Shown here piece after piece: positions 28,389 to 38,700 of a stretch of 64,000 bases of DNA. The stretch is from the NCBI GenBank assembly GCA_029068555.1, contig JAIECJ010000149.1, positions 20,694 to 84,693 on the forward strand, read 5' to 3'. A model generated the notes under the pieces. It had not been told where the DNA came from. It made no database searches and saw only the letters and a list, made by a program, of their open reading frames with translations. This DNA is from Lachnospiraceae bacterium. Its GTDB lineage: Bacteria > Bacillota > Clostridia > Lachnospirales > Lachnospiraceae. A program made the translations under genes and the position numbers. How positions within the stretch are numbered: position 1 is the stretch's first letter; the number at the start of each line of letters is the position of its first letter.

Positions 28389-28420
28389 CTGATTTTATAT
28401 AAGAAAAAGAAACAGTGCTC

Positions 28421-28461
28421 TATAATGCTAATTGTAAGTGAAATGTAACAGTTCTGTTACA
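28421..28461 (+). promoter_or_regulatory. -10 box and downstream palindrome before the ABC operon
   Basis: TATAAT at 28421-28426 with no good -35, as expected for an activator-dependent promoter. A perfect 8-2-8 inverted repeat TGTAACAGTTCTGTTACA lies at 28444-28461, about 10-18 nt past the expected transcription start; it could be a repressor operator or a mRNA 5' hairpin. Confidence 0.45.
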
Positions 28462-28494
28462 CAGCAAAAGAATAATGCAAGGGAGGATATCAAA

Positions 28495-29964
28495 ATGAAA
28501 AGAAAAATAATCAGCAGTCTTTTGGCAGCGTCTATGCTTATGACAGCGCTTACAGGATGCAGTGGAAACAGCAGCACACCAGAAGCGAAACAGGACAATG
28601 CAGCAGCGGTAAATAGTGACACTGTGGACACGGCACAGGAACCGGCTGACACAACAGCAGCGCCAGAGGACGGGGACACGGCCGCAGCCGCAGAAGGTCA
28701 GGTTATCAATATCTACAGCTTCAATGACGAACTTCGGACCCGTATTACAGCAGTTTATCCTGAAATTGAGAGTACATCTGAGGATGGAACATCATCTACT
28801 TTAAAGGATGGAACCGAAATCCGCTGGATTATCAATCCGAATCAGGATGGTGTATACCAGGATAAGCTCGATGAGGCGCTTAGCAATCAGCTGACTGCAT
28901 CAGACAACGATAAAGTAGATATTTTTGCAGCTGAGATGGACTACATTGTAAAATACACGGATGCAGACATTGATGCCGCGATGACACTTGAGTCTCTGGG
29001 GATTAATCCGGTTACAGATCTGGGAGATCAGTTTGAGTTTACAAAGACAGTTGCCAGTGACCAGAATGGTGTAATGAGAGCTTCTACATGGCAGGCATGC
29101 CCAGGTGTATTGGTATATCGGCGCGATATTGCAAAAGAAGTTTTCGGTACGGATGACCCGGCAGAGATTGGTGAGAAAACCAAGGATTGGGCAACCATGA
29201 AGGAAACTGCGGAGGAACTTAAGGCAAAGGGCTATTATGCATTCTCAAGCTATGCAGATACGTTCCGGACATACAGCAACAGCATGTCAGAGGCATGGGT
29301 TGCACCAGGTGAAACGGTGGTTAAGGTTGACCAGAAGCTTATGGACTGGGTAGCTGATTCCAAGGAATGGAAAGATGCAGGTTATTTCGATCCCACAGTA
29401 AAGGGACAGTGGAATTCTGATTGGTTTACAGCAATGAGCTCAAGCTCTAAGGTATTTGCATTCCTGTTTCCGGCATGGGGAATTGATACACAGCTGAAGC
29501 CGAATTGGGACGGTGAGGAAGGCTCATGGGCTGTCACAAATGCACCTTTATCATACAATTGGGGCGGAACATTTGTTCTTGCAGCGGAGGGCACAGATAA
29601 TCCGTCACACGTAAAGGACATTCTTCTCGCACTGACAGCTGACAAGGACAACCTGACAAAGATTTCAAAAGATTATGCGGATTTTACCAATGCAAAAACT
29701 GTTATGGAAGCAGCAGCAACGGATGACACATTTGCATCTGACTTCCTTGGCGGACAGAATCCGTATACATACTTCACACCGGGTGCAGACACGATCCAGA
29801 TGGCTCCGCTGTCAGCATATGACCAGGGCTGTGTAGAGTTGATTCAGAATACGTTTGGTGATTATTTGCAGGATCAGATTGACTTCGATAAGGCAAAGGC
29901 AAACTTCGAGACAGCTATCATGGAGCGTTATCCTGAAATCACAGCGGTTCAGTGGCCGGAGTGA
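28495..29964 (+). CDS. Sugar ABC transporter solute-binding lipoprotein
   Basis: 489 aa from ATG 28495 (GGGAGGA upstream; a longer frame opening at GTG 28438 lacks a site). Lipoprotein signal MKRKIISSLLAASMLMTALTGC with lipidated Cys22, then a low-complexity Asp/Ala/Thr linker to about residue 70 and a family 1 binding-protein fold (YSFNDELRTRI...). It begins a three-gene operon with two permeases and is divergent from araC. With GH94 phosphorylases under the same putative regulator and GH16 beta-glucanases downstream, the ligand is probably a beta-gluco-oligosaccharide (inference). Confidence 0.9.
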   Translation: MKRKIISSLLAASMLMTALTGCSGNSSTPEAKQDNAAAVNSDTVDTAQEPADTTAAPEDGDTAAAAEGQVINIYSFNDELRTRITAVYPEIESTSEDGTSSTLKDGTEIRWIINPNQDGVYQDKLDEALSNQLTASDNDKVDIFAAEMDYIVKYTDADIDAAMTLESLGINPVTDLGDQFEFTKTVASDQNGVMRASTWQACPGVLVYRRDIAKEVFGTDDPAEIGEKTKDWATMKETAEELKAKGYYAFSSYADTFRTYSNSMSEAWVAPGETVVKVDQKLMDWVADSKEWKDAGYFDPTVKGQWNSDWFTAMSSSSKVFAFLFPAWGIDTQLKPNWDGEEGSWAVTNAPLSYNWGGTFVLAAEGTDNPSHVKDILLALTADKDNLTKISKDYADFTNAKTVMEAAATDDTFASDFLGGQNPYTYFTPGADTIQMAPLSAYDQGCVELIQNTFGDYLQDQIDFDKAKANFETAIMERYPEITAVQWPE

Positions 29965-30034
29965 TTATAATAAAAGCAAATCATATATGGCAGTATAAAG
30001 TAATCAAAATAAAGTGACATCATAAAACCATTGG

Positions 30035-30058
30035 CTGCGGTGCATAAGTGCACCGCAG
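30035..30058 (+). other. Intercistronic hairpin between SBP and permease genes
   Basis: Perfect 10-bp stem CTGCGGTGCA / TGCACCGCAG with a TAAG loop and no T-run. Such hairpins commonly protect the 3' end of an abundant upstream cistron, here the binding protein; a role in unequal SBP:permease expression is inferred. Confidence 0.6.
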
Positions 30059-30084
30059 TATTAGAAAGAGGGGAATGGTAGCTT

Positions 30085-31035
30085 ATGAAACAAAAACGTA
30101 AAAAGATAGATTATTCAAAATGGGGATATATTTTCATCCTTCCATTTTTTGTAAGTTTCTTTATTTTTTCGCTGATTCCTTTGGTAGACACAATTCGATA
30201 CAGTTTTTTTGAGTATTATCGTTCGGGGCTTAAACAAATCGGTCCTAATTTTATCGGAATGGACAATTATGTCAGCCTGTTGCAATCAGATATGCTCAAA
30301 TATGCAGGAAATACCCTGATTCTGTGGCTTATCGGTTTTGTTCCGCAGATTGTCATCGCGCTGCTGCTTGCCTCATGGTTTGTGGATGCCCGGCTGAAAA
30401 TCCGTGGACAGCAGTTTTTCAAGGTTGTTATTTACCTGCCCAACTTAATCATGGCATCTGCATTTGCGATGTTGTTCTTTACATTGTTTTCAAACAAGGG
30501 ACCAGTCAATTCCATTCTGTTGTCATTGGGAATGATAGACAGTCCGATTGATTTTATGGGAACAGTATTTGGAACAAGGGCTTTGGTCGGTGTGATGAAC
30601 TTCCTGATGTGGTTTGGGAATACGACAATCATGCTGATGGCTGCAATCATGGGTATCAGCCCTGATATCTTTGAGGCATCTGAAATAGACGGCTGTAACA
30701 GCATACAGCGGTTTTTCCGTATAACCCTTCCGCTGATTCGTCCGATTCTTGCCTATACACTGATTACATCCATTATCGGCGGTCTCCAGATGTTTGATGT
30801 ACCTCAGATTTTGACGAACGGTCAGGGGAGCCCGGACCGTACATCAACGACACTGATTATGTTCCTCAACAATCACTTAAAGAGCAAAAACTATGGCATG
30901 GCGGGTGCCCTGTCTGTTTACCTGTTCATTGTGAGCGGCATCCTTTGCTTTATCGTATATCGGATAACAAACGATGATGATCCGGACGGTTCAAGGGCAG
31001 CAGCGAAAAAGAGGAAAAAGGCGGGAAGGAGATAA
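30085..31035 (+). CDS. Sugar ABC transporter permease (MalF type)
   Basis: 316 aa membrane protein with six predicted hydrophobic segments, starting WGYIFILPFFVSFFIFSLIP. The EAA motif is DIFEASEIDGCNSIQRFFRITLP with the conserved EA...DG...F...P spacing. The C-terminus is basic (KKRKKAGRR). RBS AGAGGGGA. It pairs with the next gene, whose ATG is 4 bp past this stop, and with the lipoprotein upstream. Confidence 0.92.
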   Translation: MKQKRKKIDYSKWGYIFILPFFVSFFIFSLIPLVDTIRYSFFEYYRSGLKQIGPNFIGMDNYVSLLQSDMLKYAGNTLILWLIGFVPQIVIALLLASWFVDARLKIRGQQFFKVVIYLPNLIMASAFAMLFFTLFSNKGPVNSILLSLGMIDSPIDFMGTVFGTRALVGVMNFLMWFGNTTIMLMAAIMGISPDIFEASEIDGCNSIQRFFRITLPLIRPILAYTLITSIIGGLQMFDVPQILTNGQGSPDRTSTTLIMFLNNHLKSKNYGMAGALSVYLFIVSGILCFIVYRITNDDDPDGSRAAAKKRKKAGRR

Positions 31036-31039
31036 GATT

Positions 31040-31885
31040 ATGAAATCAAAAGGATATAATAGTTTTCGTACTGTATTCGCACATGTTCTGCTTGTCATTC
31101 TGTCGTTTATGTGCTTGTTTTTCTTCTATATTCTGCTTGTCAATTCGACACGTTCCCATGCAGATTTGCAGAGAGGTTTTTCTGCGCTGCCCGGCGGTCA
31201 TTTGCTGACAAATTTTAACAACGTAGCAAATGACGGAACCTTTCCGATGGTGCGCGGCATCATAAACAGTCTGATTGTTTCTGGCAGTTCCGCGGCAATC
31301 TGTACTTATTTTTCGGCGTTGACTGCATATGGACTTTATGCATATGACTTCAAGTTAAAGAAGGTTGCGTTTACATTCATTATGGCAATCCTTGTGATGC
31401 CGACACAGGTTACGGCAATGGGCTTTCTGCGTCTGGTTACAAACATGGGGATGTATGATTCCCTGCTTCCGCTGATTATTCCGTCAATCGCGTCACCGTC
31501 TGTGTTTTATTTTATGTACAGTTATTTGCAGTCCTCTCTCCCGCTCTCACTGGTCGAGGCGGCGAGAATCGACGGTTCAAAGGAGTTTCGTACTTTTAAC
31601 CAGATTGTCCTTCCAATTATGAAACCAGCGATGGCGGTACAGGCAATCTTTACATTTGTAGGTTCGTGGAACAATTATTTTGTTCCCGCACTGGTTATCC
31701 AGTCAAAGGATAAGATGACAGTGCCAATCCTGATCGCACTCCTTCGAGGCGCTGATTACATGAACCGTGATATGGGAAAAATATACATGATGATTATGGT
31801 TGCAATTGTTCCGATTATTCTTGTGTACCTGATTCTCTCAAAATACATTATCGCGGGCGTGACGCTTGGCGGTGTCAAGGGATAA
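31040..31885 (+). CDS. Sugar ABC transporter permease (MalG type)
   Basis: 281 aa from ATG 31040, preceded by AAGGAGAT; earlier in-frame starts overlap the upstream permease. EAA loop SLVEAARIDGSKEFRTFNQI followed by VLPIMKPAMA, and the C-terminal IIAGVTLGGVKG typical of MalG-like subunits. Completes the SBP-MalF-MalG importer. No ATPase gene is present in the window, so a shared multitask ATPase must energise it. Confidence 0.92.
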   Translation: MKSKGYNSFRTVFAHVLLVILSFMCLFFFYILLVNSTRSHADLQRGFSALPGGHLLTNFNNVANDGTFPMVRGIINSLIVSGSSAAICTYFSALTAYGLYAYDFKLKKVAFTFIMAILVMPTQVTAMGFLRLVTNMGMYDSLLPLIIPSIASPSVFYFMYSYLQSSLPLSLVEAARIDGSKEFRTFNQIVLPIMKPAMAVQAIFTFVGSWNNYFVPALVIQSKDKMTVPILIALLRGADYMNRDMGKIYMMIMVAIVPIILVYLILSKYIIAGVTLGGVKG

Positions 31886-31962
31886 GTAAAGTTTATTGCA
31901 GGTGGAGCGGTTGGCTTGTAATAAGAAAAATGACATTTATAAAATATCGGTATGAGGATAGA

Positions 31963-31995
31963 TGCCCCAATAGTTTCGGCTGTTGGGGCTTCTTT
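31963..31995 (+). terminator. Terminator after the ABC importer operon
   Basis: GCCCCAA / TTGGGGC stem with a 12-nt loop followed by TTCTTTC, a modest T-rich tail; partial read-through into the SBP-MCP pair is possible. Confidence 0.6.
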
Positions 31996-32064
31996 CAAAA
32001 TTTTACACGGCAGATGTGTGCCTGTGCCTAAGTTTGCAGGATTTGACAAGGATGGAGGAATACT

Positions 32065-33036
32065 ATGAAGAGGAAGAATGGAGTGATACTTCTGACAGCA
32101 GCAGTGCTTGGCCTGTTTGGAAGTGGGTGCGGCAGTAGGGATGCGGCAGCGAACAGCGCAAAAATATTTTATGCAGCAATCGAAAGCGGTGATTATTATG
32201 AGGGCTGGGCAAGCCAACTGCAGGAACAAGCCGATTTGAAAGGCGCTTCATTCGATGTGGGGTATGCTGAAAAGTCTGTGGAGACACAGGATGCCCAGAT
32301 AAAAAGCGCTGTTGCAGGTGCGTGTGATGTGCTGCTGTGCGGGTTGGTTTCACCGGAGACTGTGACGGAGATAAAGGCAGCAGCAGGTGACACTCCGATT
32401 GTATTTATCAATAATGCGCCGGAGGATGGGGCGCTTGAAAAGGATCGTTATGTCTATGTGGCATCGGATGAGTTTATGGCAGGGCAGTACCAGGCAGAAT
32501 ATATACTAGAGCAGTTCCGTCAGAGAGAGGAAATCAATATTGTGATACTTAAAGGTCCAAAGGACGCATCAGGTGCAATCGGCAGGACGAAAGGGTTAAA
32601 GCAGACGTTGAAAGCGAGTGGTAAGAAGGTTAATTATGTCTTTGAGGATCATGCGGACTGGAATAATGAAAAGGCGCAGGATCTTATAGAGCTGTTTTTA
32701 AAGACAGGACAGCCGGTTGACTGTGTGGCGGCGAACAATGATGATATGGCGCTTGGCGCTGTGGCAGCATTTGAAAAGGCGGGGATGGACACGGGTTCGG
32801 TTTTGTTTCTGGGCGTGGATGCATCTTCGGGGGGCTGTCAGGCGATTGCAGAGGGCAGGATGGATTTTACGGTATACCAGCCGACCTCCGACCAGATTTC
32901 ATCTGCGGTTGAGGCGGCAAAAAGGCTTGCATCCGGCGAGTCAGTTGCAGACATGGAGGGGGCGTCGGAAGACGGAAAGTATATTCTGATCCCCTTTGAA
33001 AAGGTAGACGGCAGCAATGTGGCGCAATATCAATAA
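32065..33036 (+). CDS. Orphan RbsB-like sugar-binding lipoprotein
   Basis: 323 aa. Lipoprotein signal MKRKNGVILLTAAVLGLFGSGC with Cys22, then a periplasmic-binding-protein type I fold (ribose/galactose class): IFYAAIESGDYYEGW, TPIVFINNAPEDG, VDCVAANNDDMALGAV and FLGVDASSGGCQAI. No permease or ATPase of the ribose type accompanies it. Instead the next gene, 31 bp on, is a methyl-accepting chemotaxis protein. As with RbsB-Trg and MglB-Trg in enterobacteria, the likely job is presenting a sugar to the chemoreceptor rather than transport (inference). RBS GGAGG. Confidence 0.85.
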   Translation: MKRKNGVILLTAAVLGLFGSGCGSRDAAANSAKIFYAAIESGDYYEGWASQLQEQADLKGASFDVGYAEKSVETQDAQIKSAVAGACDVLLCGLVSPETVTEIKAAAGDTPIVFINNAPEDGALEKDRYVYVASDEFMAGQYQAEYILEQFRQREEINIVILKGPKDASGAIGRTKGLKQTLKASGKKVNYVFEDHADWNNEKAQDLIELFLKTGQPVDCVAANNDDMALGAVAAFEKAGMDTGSVLFLGVDASSGGCQAIAEGRMDFTVYQPTSDQISSAVEAAKRLASGESVADMEGASEDGKYILIPFEKVDGSNVAQYQ

Positions 33037-33067
33037 ATACCAAACATGAAGATGCGGAGGAATTAAA

Positions 33068-35566
33068 ATGACAAAGGCAAACAAAATCATTTCCATAAAG
33101 ATAAAGCTGCTTGGAATTATCCTGCCGGTCATTGTTGTAATTATGCTTGTTCTGACAGGGTTATCCTACTATGTATCCAAAAATGTCATCAAGGCAGACG
33201 CCCATAATCTTTTGCAGACGTCGGTGGAGAGCCAGGCAGCTGCGATAGAGGCATGGCTGAACCAGAATCTCGTATCAATAAGTGTCGCAAAGCAGGCGAT
33301 TGAGCAGATGGGCTTGGATGAGAAGCAGATGCAGGATTTTCTGGATTCATATTATGACTACGACAGCAATTACACGGATGGATTTTATGTGGCTGATATG
33401 AGGGGAACAGTTTTCAGGGCAAAGCCCGTAAAGAGTGTCGAGCTGCGTGCGGCAGGCGCGGACGGAAACTATCTCAACAATGGGGATTTTTCGATTGGTG
33501 AAAGTCTGGAAGACGATGCGGACTGGATGTTTTTTACAGCATTGGAGGGTGATGCGCAGGCGCAGATAAAGGACGGCGAAACGGTTATTGACATTTTGAA
33601 CGAGGGGACAGTGGACTATAGCGTACAGTATGTACAGCCGAATGTACCACTGAAAAAGGATGCAGTCTATCAGGTGCGCTTTGATGCTTATGCGGACGAG
33701 GCAAGAACGATAAAAGTCAGCGTCACGGCGCCGGACAGAGATTACCAGCGCTATCTCGCAGACACTGTTGTGGATCTCACAACGGAAAAGCAGACATTTA
33801 CCTATGAGTTTACCATGACAGACTATGATGATGCAAACGGGCGTATGGAGTTTAATCTGGGTGCGGCTGGATCGACTGCGGGTGTGAAAATCAGCAATGT
33901 GTCAATCAAAATGACGTCACAGCCGTCTGAGAAAGGGGACAATGGGGATTCGCCCAATGTCGATGTGAAGCAGACAGAGTGGTTCAAGGATGGTCTGACA
34001 AGGGTAAATGTTGGATTTACGGATGCATATACTAACGAGGAAGGAAAACCAGTCATCAGTGTGTGCGGTATGCTGCGTACAGAGTTAAATGACATTCGTG
34101 TCATTTCTATGGATTTGTCACTGGATAAGGTCAGTGTTTATGTCAATAGCTTTGTGAAAATGAAAGAGGCGGAATCACTTCTTGTAAATGCCAATGACTG
34201 CACTATACTGGCGTCGCGTGACAACGATTTGATTTCCAAAAAGTTAGACGGGCTAGGCAGCAGTTTTATGAAGAATGTGGAGGAAAAAATTTTAGCGGAC
34301 GAGACAGATTTGGTGGAAATGGACGGAAACATTACAGTATTTCAGGAGATAGCTGGTACGGACTGGGTGCTGGTTTCCTATGTTCCGGCAGAAACGGTAT
34401 ATCATGACCTTAACGGCATCAGGATAATTATGATTGCTTTCAGTGTCATATCAATACTGGCGTTGACTGTATTAATTGAAAGGATTGTCCACGTTGTAAT
34501 TAGTCCGGTGAAGAAACTTACCGAGGTTATTAAAAACATGACCGAGGGAGACTTCGCAGTGTACAAGGCTCCAAAGAACAATGACGAAATCGGTGTGATG
34601 AGCCGCTGTGTCGAGAAATTTATTGTCACAATGCGCACCATGATTCTTTCTATAGATAATGTGTCGCATAAACTGCATGACCAGGCAGATGGCAGCAAGG
34701 ATGTATCAGTTCATATGTTTGATGCTTCCAAAAAGCAGAATCAGTCGATGAAAAACCTGAATGCGACAGTTGAGCAGCTTTCGCTGTCTGTCGGTGAAAT
34801 AGCCCAGAGTGCGACGACACTGGCTGCGTTTGTGGCAGAGACAAAACAAGACGGAAATGGAATGAGCGACAAGATGTCTAAAACGGTTGCCATTTCCAAG
34901 GAAGGAAAAGTAGTCATGCAGGATGTGGGGACAGCGATGCAGCGTATTGACAGCTCTGTTAGAAAGCTGCAGCAGGCAATTGATGAAGTCGGGAATGTGT
35001 CAGGCGAGATAACTGATATTACACAGGTAATCGGTGAGATTGCAGATGAGACAAACCTGCTGTCACTGAATGCATCCATCGAGGCGGCGCGTGCCGGTGA
35101 AGCCGGGAGAGGGTTTGCGGTGGTGGCGTCGGAAATTGCAAAGCTTGCACAGACATGCATGGAGTCTGTACAGAATATTGACAAGCTTGTTTTGGAGATA
35201 CAGACATTAATCAGTGATGTCATCACACAGGCAAACAGCAGTGTTGAAAGTATCAGTGGCAGCAGTGCCCTGATTGGGAACGCAGTGGTGACCTTTGACA
35301 CTATTTTTGAGAACATCATGGCAGTCGGCGGACTGGTTCAGAATATGATGCATAAGGTTGACAAGGTAGAGGATGTTGCCCGGAATGTAGCTGCAATTTC
35401 GGAGGAGCAGGCGGCAAGCTCTGAGGAGATACTCCGGTCTTCGGATGTGTTGGTTGAGCAGGCGGACGGACTGATGGCAAATAGCGAGACTGTGGCAAGG
35501 GAATCAGAGGAACTTACAACTTCTGCAGAAGAACTGGAGACGCAGATTAAGACTTTCAAGGTATAG
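33068..35566 (+). CDS. Methyl-accepting chemotaxis protein with a carbohydrate-binding module inserted in its sensor
   Basis: 832 aa. TM1 about 12-34, an extracellular Cache-like sensor of about 35-445, TM2 about 451-471, HAMP about 472-525, and a signalling domain 560-830 with the conserved tip [20 protein letters not shown] and [15 protein letters not shown]. The sensor is split by an insert at about 132-282 (bases 33461-33913) that begins NYLNNGDFS and contains [41 protein letters not shown] and KISNVSI. The first CBM of the GH16 protein at 35752 has [41 protein letters not shown] and HISNVRL. The receptor would thus bind polysaccharide directly. CheA/CheW are not in the window. RBS GGAGG. 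Confidence 0.93.
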   Translation: MTKANKIISIKIKLLGIILPVIVVIMLVLTGLSYYVSKNVIKADAHNLLQTSVESQAAAIEAWLNQNLVSISVAKQAIEQMGLDEKQMQDFLDSYYDYDSNYTDGFYVADMRGTVFRAKPVKSVELRAAGADGNYLNNGDFSIGESLEDDADWMFFTALEGDAQAQIKDGETVIDILNEGTVDYSVQYVQPNVPLKKDAVYQVRFDAYADEARTIKVSVTAPDRDYQRYLADTVVDLTTEKQTFTYEFTMTDYDDANGRMEFNLGAAGSTAGVKISNVSIKMTSQPSEKGDNGDSPNVDVKQTEWFKDGLTRVNVGFTDAYTNEEGKPVISVCGMLRTELNDIRVISMDLSLDKVSVYVNSFVKMKEAESLLVNANDCTILASRDNDLISKKLDGLGSSFMKNVEEKILADETDLVEMDGNITVFQEIAGTDWVLVSYVPAETVYHDLNGIRIIMIAFSVISILALTVLIERIVHVVISPVKKLTEVIKNMTEGDFAVYKAPKNNDEIGVMSRCVEKFIVTMRTMILSIDNVSHKLHDQADGSKDVSVHMFDASKKQNQSMKNLNATVEQLSLSVGEIAQSATTLAAFVAETKQDGNGMSDKMSKTVAISKEGKVVMQDVGTAMQRIDSSVRKLQQAIDEVGNVSGEITDITQVIGEIADETNLLSLNASIEAARAGEAGRGFAVVASEIAKLAQTCMESVQNIDKLVLEIQTLISDVITQANSSVESISGSSALIGNAVVTFDTIFENIMAVGGLVQNMMHKVDKVEDVARNVAAISEEQAASSEEILRSSDVLVEQADGLMANSETVARESEELTTSAEELETQIKTFKV
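33461..33913 (+). other. Segment encoding the CBM4_9-like insert of the chemoreceptor
   Basis: Encodes residues about 132-282 of the MCP. Flanked by the two halves of the Cache-type sensor ([14 protein letters not shown] before; [17 protein letters not shown] after). Homology to the GH16 CBMs is obvious by eye over the whole segment. Confidence 0.85.
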
Positions 35567-35614
35567 ATTTTTGCACAGAGAGACAGGAGGTGGAAAAACG
35601 AGACATATTTCATA

Positions 35615-35700
35615 GAGGTAACGTAACTGTTCAGTAGGTCTGCGCATTTACTGCGCTGACCGTAAGAAAATGTAAATTTACTGAATAGTTACGAGGTAAC
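35615..35700. mobile_element. 70-bp MITE with 8-bp target duplication
   Basis: Element 35623-35692. Ends are inverted: GTAACTGTTCAGTA and the complement of TACTGAATAGTTAC (13 of 14 match). GAGGTAAC flanks it directly on both sides (35615-35622, 35693-35700). The interior contains a second hairpin GGTCTGCGC...GCGCTGACC. It lies between the MCP and the first GH16 gene. Its outer end resembles that of the 143-bp family (GTTACTGTTCA), suggesting a related transposase. Confidence 0.88.
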
Positions 35701-35751
35701 TTGTAATAAGGAGCTGCAGCAGTTCCTAAAATGAATCAGTAAGAAAGGAAG

Positions 35752-38700
35752 ATGCGGGTGAAAAAGAAAGTACATAGGTCAATAAAGGGATTGATGCTGG
35801 CAGTTATGCTCACGCTTTTTGCAGGGAGTATTGCCGTATCGGCGGAAAACATCTTCTCCATCAATTTTGACAGTTATACAGTAAATATCGGAGACGAGGA
35901 TAAGTTGGAGCTTCAGATTGAGAATCTGCCGGAAAATAAGAAAACAAAGTGGGTTTCATGGAATGAAAATGTGGCAGCGGTAGATCAGGTGGGAGAAACC
36001 GGTGTCGTGACAGCGATTAGAAAAGGGAAAGCGATTATCTCATCGGGAGTTGGTTTTCCGCGTGAGACATGCGTTGTCACAGTAGTGGAGCCAAGTATTA
36101 AGCTGAATAAAGCAGCTGCGACAATATATTGTGCGCCTTCTGCAAGTGGGAAGAAAAATGAACTTAGAGGAGAGACAGTTCAACTAAAAGCAAATGTGAA
36201 GGGCGCTGACAAGGCGGTGGAATGGAGCAGCAGCGATAAGAAGATTGCCGTTGTGAACCAAAATGGTCTTGTGACTGCAAAAGGCGCGGGAAATGTAGTG
36301 ATCACTGCCGCTGCAAACGGACAGGAAGCCAAATGTATAATTGCGGTGAAAGAGACGAACATTACGCTGAACATGGATGTTATGCGGCTGAGCACGAAAG
36401 GCACAGGAAGTTCGGTAAAGCTTGTGCCGACAGTTGTTGGTGCGAACCAGAAAATAACATGGAAAAGCAACAACACAAAGGTTGCGACAGTGAGCGGAGG
36501 TAAGGTAACCGGAAAGAAAACAGGATTGACATGGGTTACGGCTTCGGCAAACGGCGTTCAAAAGGGATGCCTTGTTATCGTGGAAGAAGGGCTGATTTCT
36601 ATTGATGAGGAACAGGTGCGGCTTTATGCGACAGGATCAACTCCCGAGACAACGCAGTATGAGACAAAACAGCTGAAAACAAATGCTGCAAAAACGGATA
36701 CCGTGCAATGGAGCAGCAGCGACGAGAATATTGCTGTCGTTCAAAACGGACTAGTTACGGCAAAGGGCGTAGGAACCGCAGTCATAACTGCAGAGTGCAG
36801 CGGAAAAAAAGATACCTGTAAGGTGGAAGTAATAGATACAGCTATTGATATAAAAGAGAATGTTGTTCATTTGAAGACAAAGGGGGCTGCCAGAACATAT
36901 ACAGTTGACTTTCGCGTAACCGGACGGAAAAATGCGGTCAAATGGACAAGCTCAGACACTAAAGTGGCCTCGGTGAGCAAGGGAAAAATTACAGCGAAAA
37001 AGGAAGGAACAGCAACGATTACCGCAGAGGCAAACGGTGTCAAAGACACTGTGATGGTAACTGTGAAGGCGTTTGATCCTACGATAACCCTGAACCAGAG
37101 CGAATATACGCTTTACACGAAGGGCAAAGGAAACACAGTTACACTGAAGGCTGTGGTGGATGGAGCAAACAAAAAGGTTGCCTGGAACAGCAGTAATAAA
37201 AACGTGGCAGTTGTATCGGAAAAGGGAAAAGTAACGATACCTTCCGGTAATGATGCGGTTGATGGGAGAACACTGATTACTGCCACTGCAAACGGTGTGA
37301 CGGCAAAATGCTGGATACGGGTAAGGGAAACAAGAGTCATTCCGGAAAAGAATTATTACTTGTTGAATATCGGAAAGAAAGATAGAATAGATGTTGACAT
37401 AGTCGGAGCAGACCAGTCTGTGAAGTACAAGTCAACAGATACAAAAGTTGTAACAGTGGATAGTAAAGGAAATATTACAGGCAAAAAGAACGGAACGGCA
37501 TATATCGAAGTGAAGGCAAATAATGTGACCAGAAAATGTCAGGTGACAGTAACAGACTGTACGGAACATGAGTGGGAGCCTGTGACAGAGGTGGACAGGG
37601 AAAAGGATGACAGGGAAGCTGATTGTGAAGAGAGCGGTCTGACCACATCTGTCTGCAAAAAATGCGGCGGAAAGGAACAGCAGGTCACACTGCCTCTGGG
37701 TCATAAGTTCGGAAGATGGACTGTGGAAGCCAAGGCGACAGAGAATGCAGCAGGTCTGGAAAAGCAGGTGTGCAGCAGGTGCGGTGCGGAAAATACCAGA
37801 AGCATTCCTGTGAAAAACAAGACGGAAGCTGCAGATGCATATAAGCTTGTGTGGGAAGATGATTTTAAAGGCGACAAGCTTGATACCAGTGTCTGGAATT
37901 ATGAAATCCATGATCCTGGCTGGGTGAATGCTGAGCTGCAGGCGTATGTCGATTCTGACAAAAACACTTATGTAAAGGATGGCAAGCTTTATATCCAGGC
38001 ACTCAAGGAAGTGAAAGACGGCAAGGCATACTATACATCAGGAAGAATCAACACAAAGGGAAAGAAAAATTACCAGTATGGAAGATTTGAAGTAAGCGCT
38101 AAGGTTCCAAGCGGAAAGGGATTTTTACCTGCTTTCTGGATGATGCCGGAAGACGAAGGTTACTATGGACAGTGGCCGAAGTGCGGAGAGATTGACGTGA
38201 TGGAGGTTCATGGAAGCGCGCTTTCCACGACATACGGAACCCTTCATTTCGGGGAACCGCATACGCAGAAGCAGGGGAGCTATACACTGCCGGAGGGGCA
38301 GACAAATTTTGGGGAAGATTTTCATGTATTTGCCTGTGAATGGGATCCGGGCGAGTTTCGATTCTATGTGGATGACATACTGTTTTATACAGTGAATGAC
38401 TGGTTTACCCAAAAAACAGGATTTGGGAAAGTTGCTTATCCTGCGCCATATGACCAGCCGTTTTATATGATACTGAACTTGGCTGTCGGCGGCAGCTGGG
38501 TAGGATATCCGGACGATAATGATGTATTTGAAGAAAATGCCCAGTTTGTCATTGATTACGTCAGGGTATATCAGAAAGACAGCTATGATACGGATGTTGA
38601 CAAGCCGGAAAACGAGGTGATGCTCAGAGATCCGGACGAGACAGGAAATTATATTATCAATGGTGATTTTGCAAAAGCAGAAGACTTGACCAGAGAGGAT

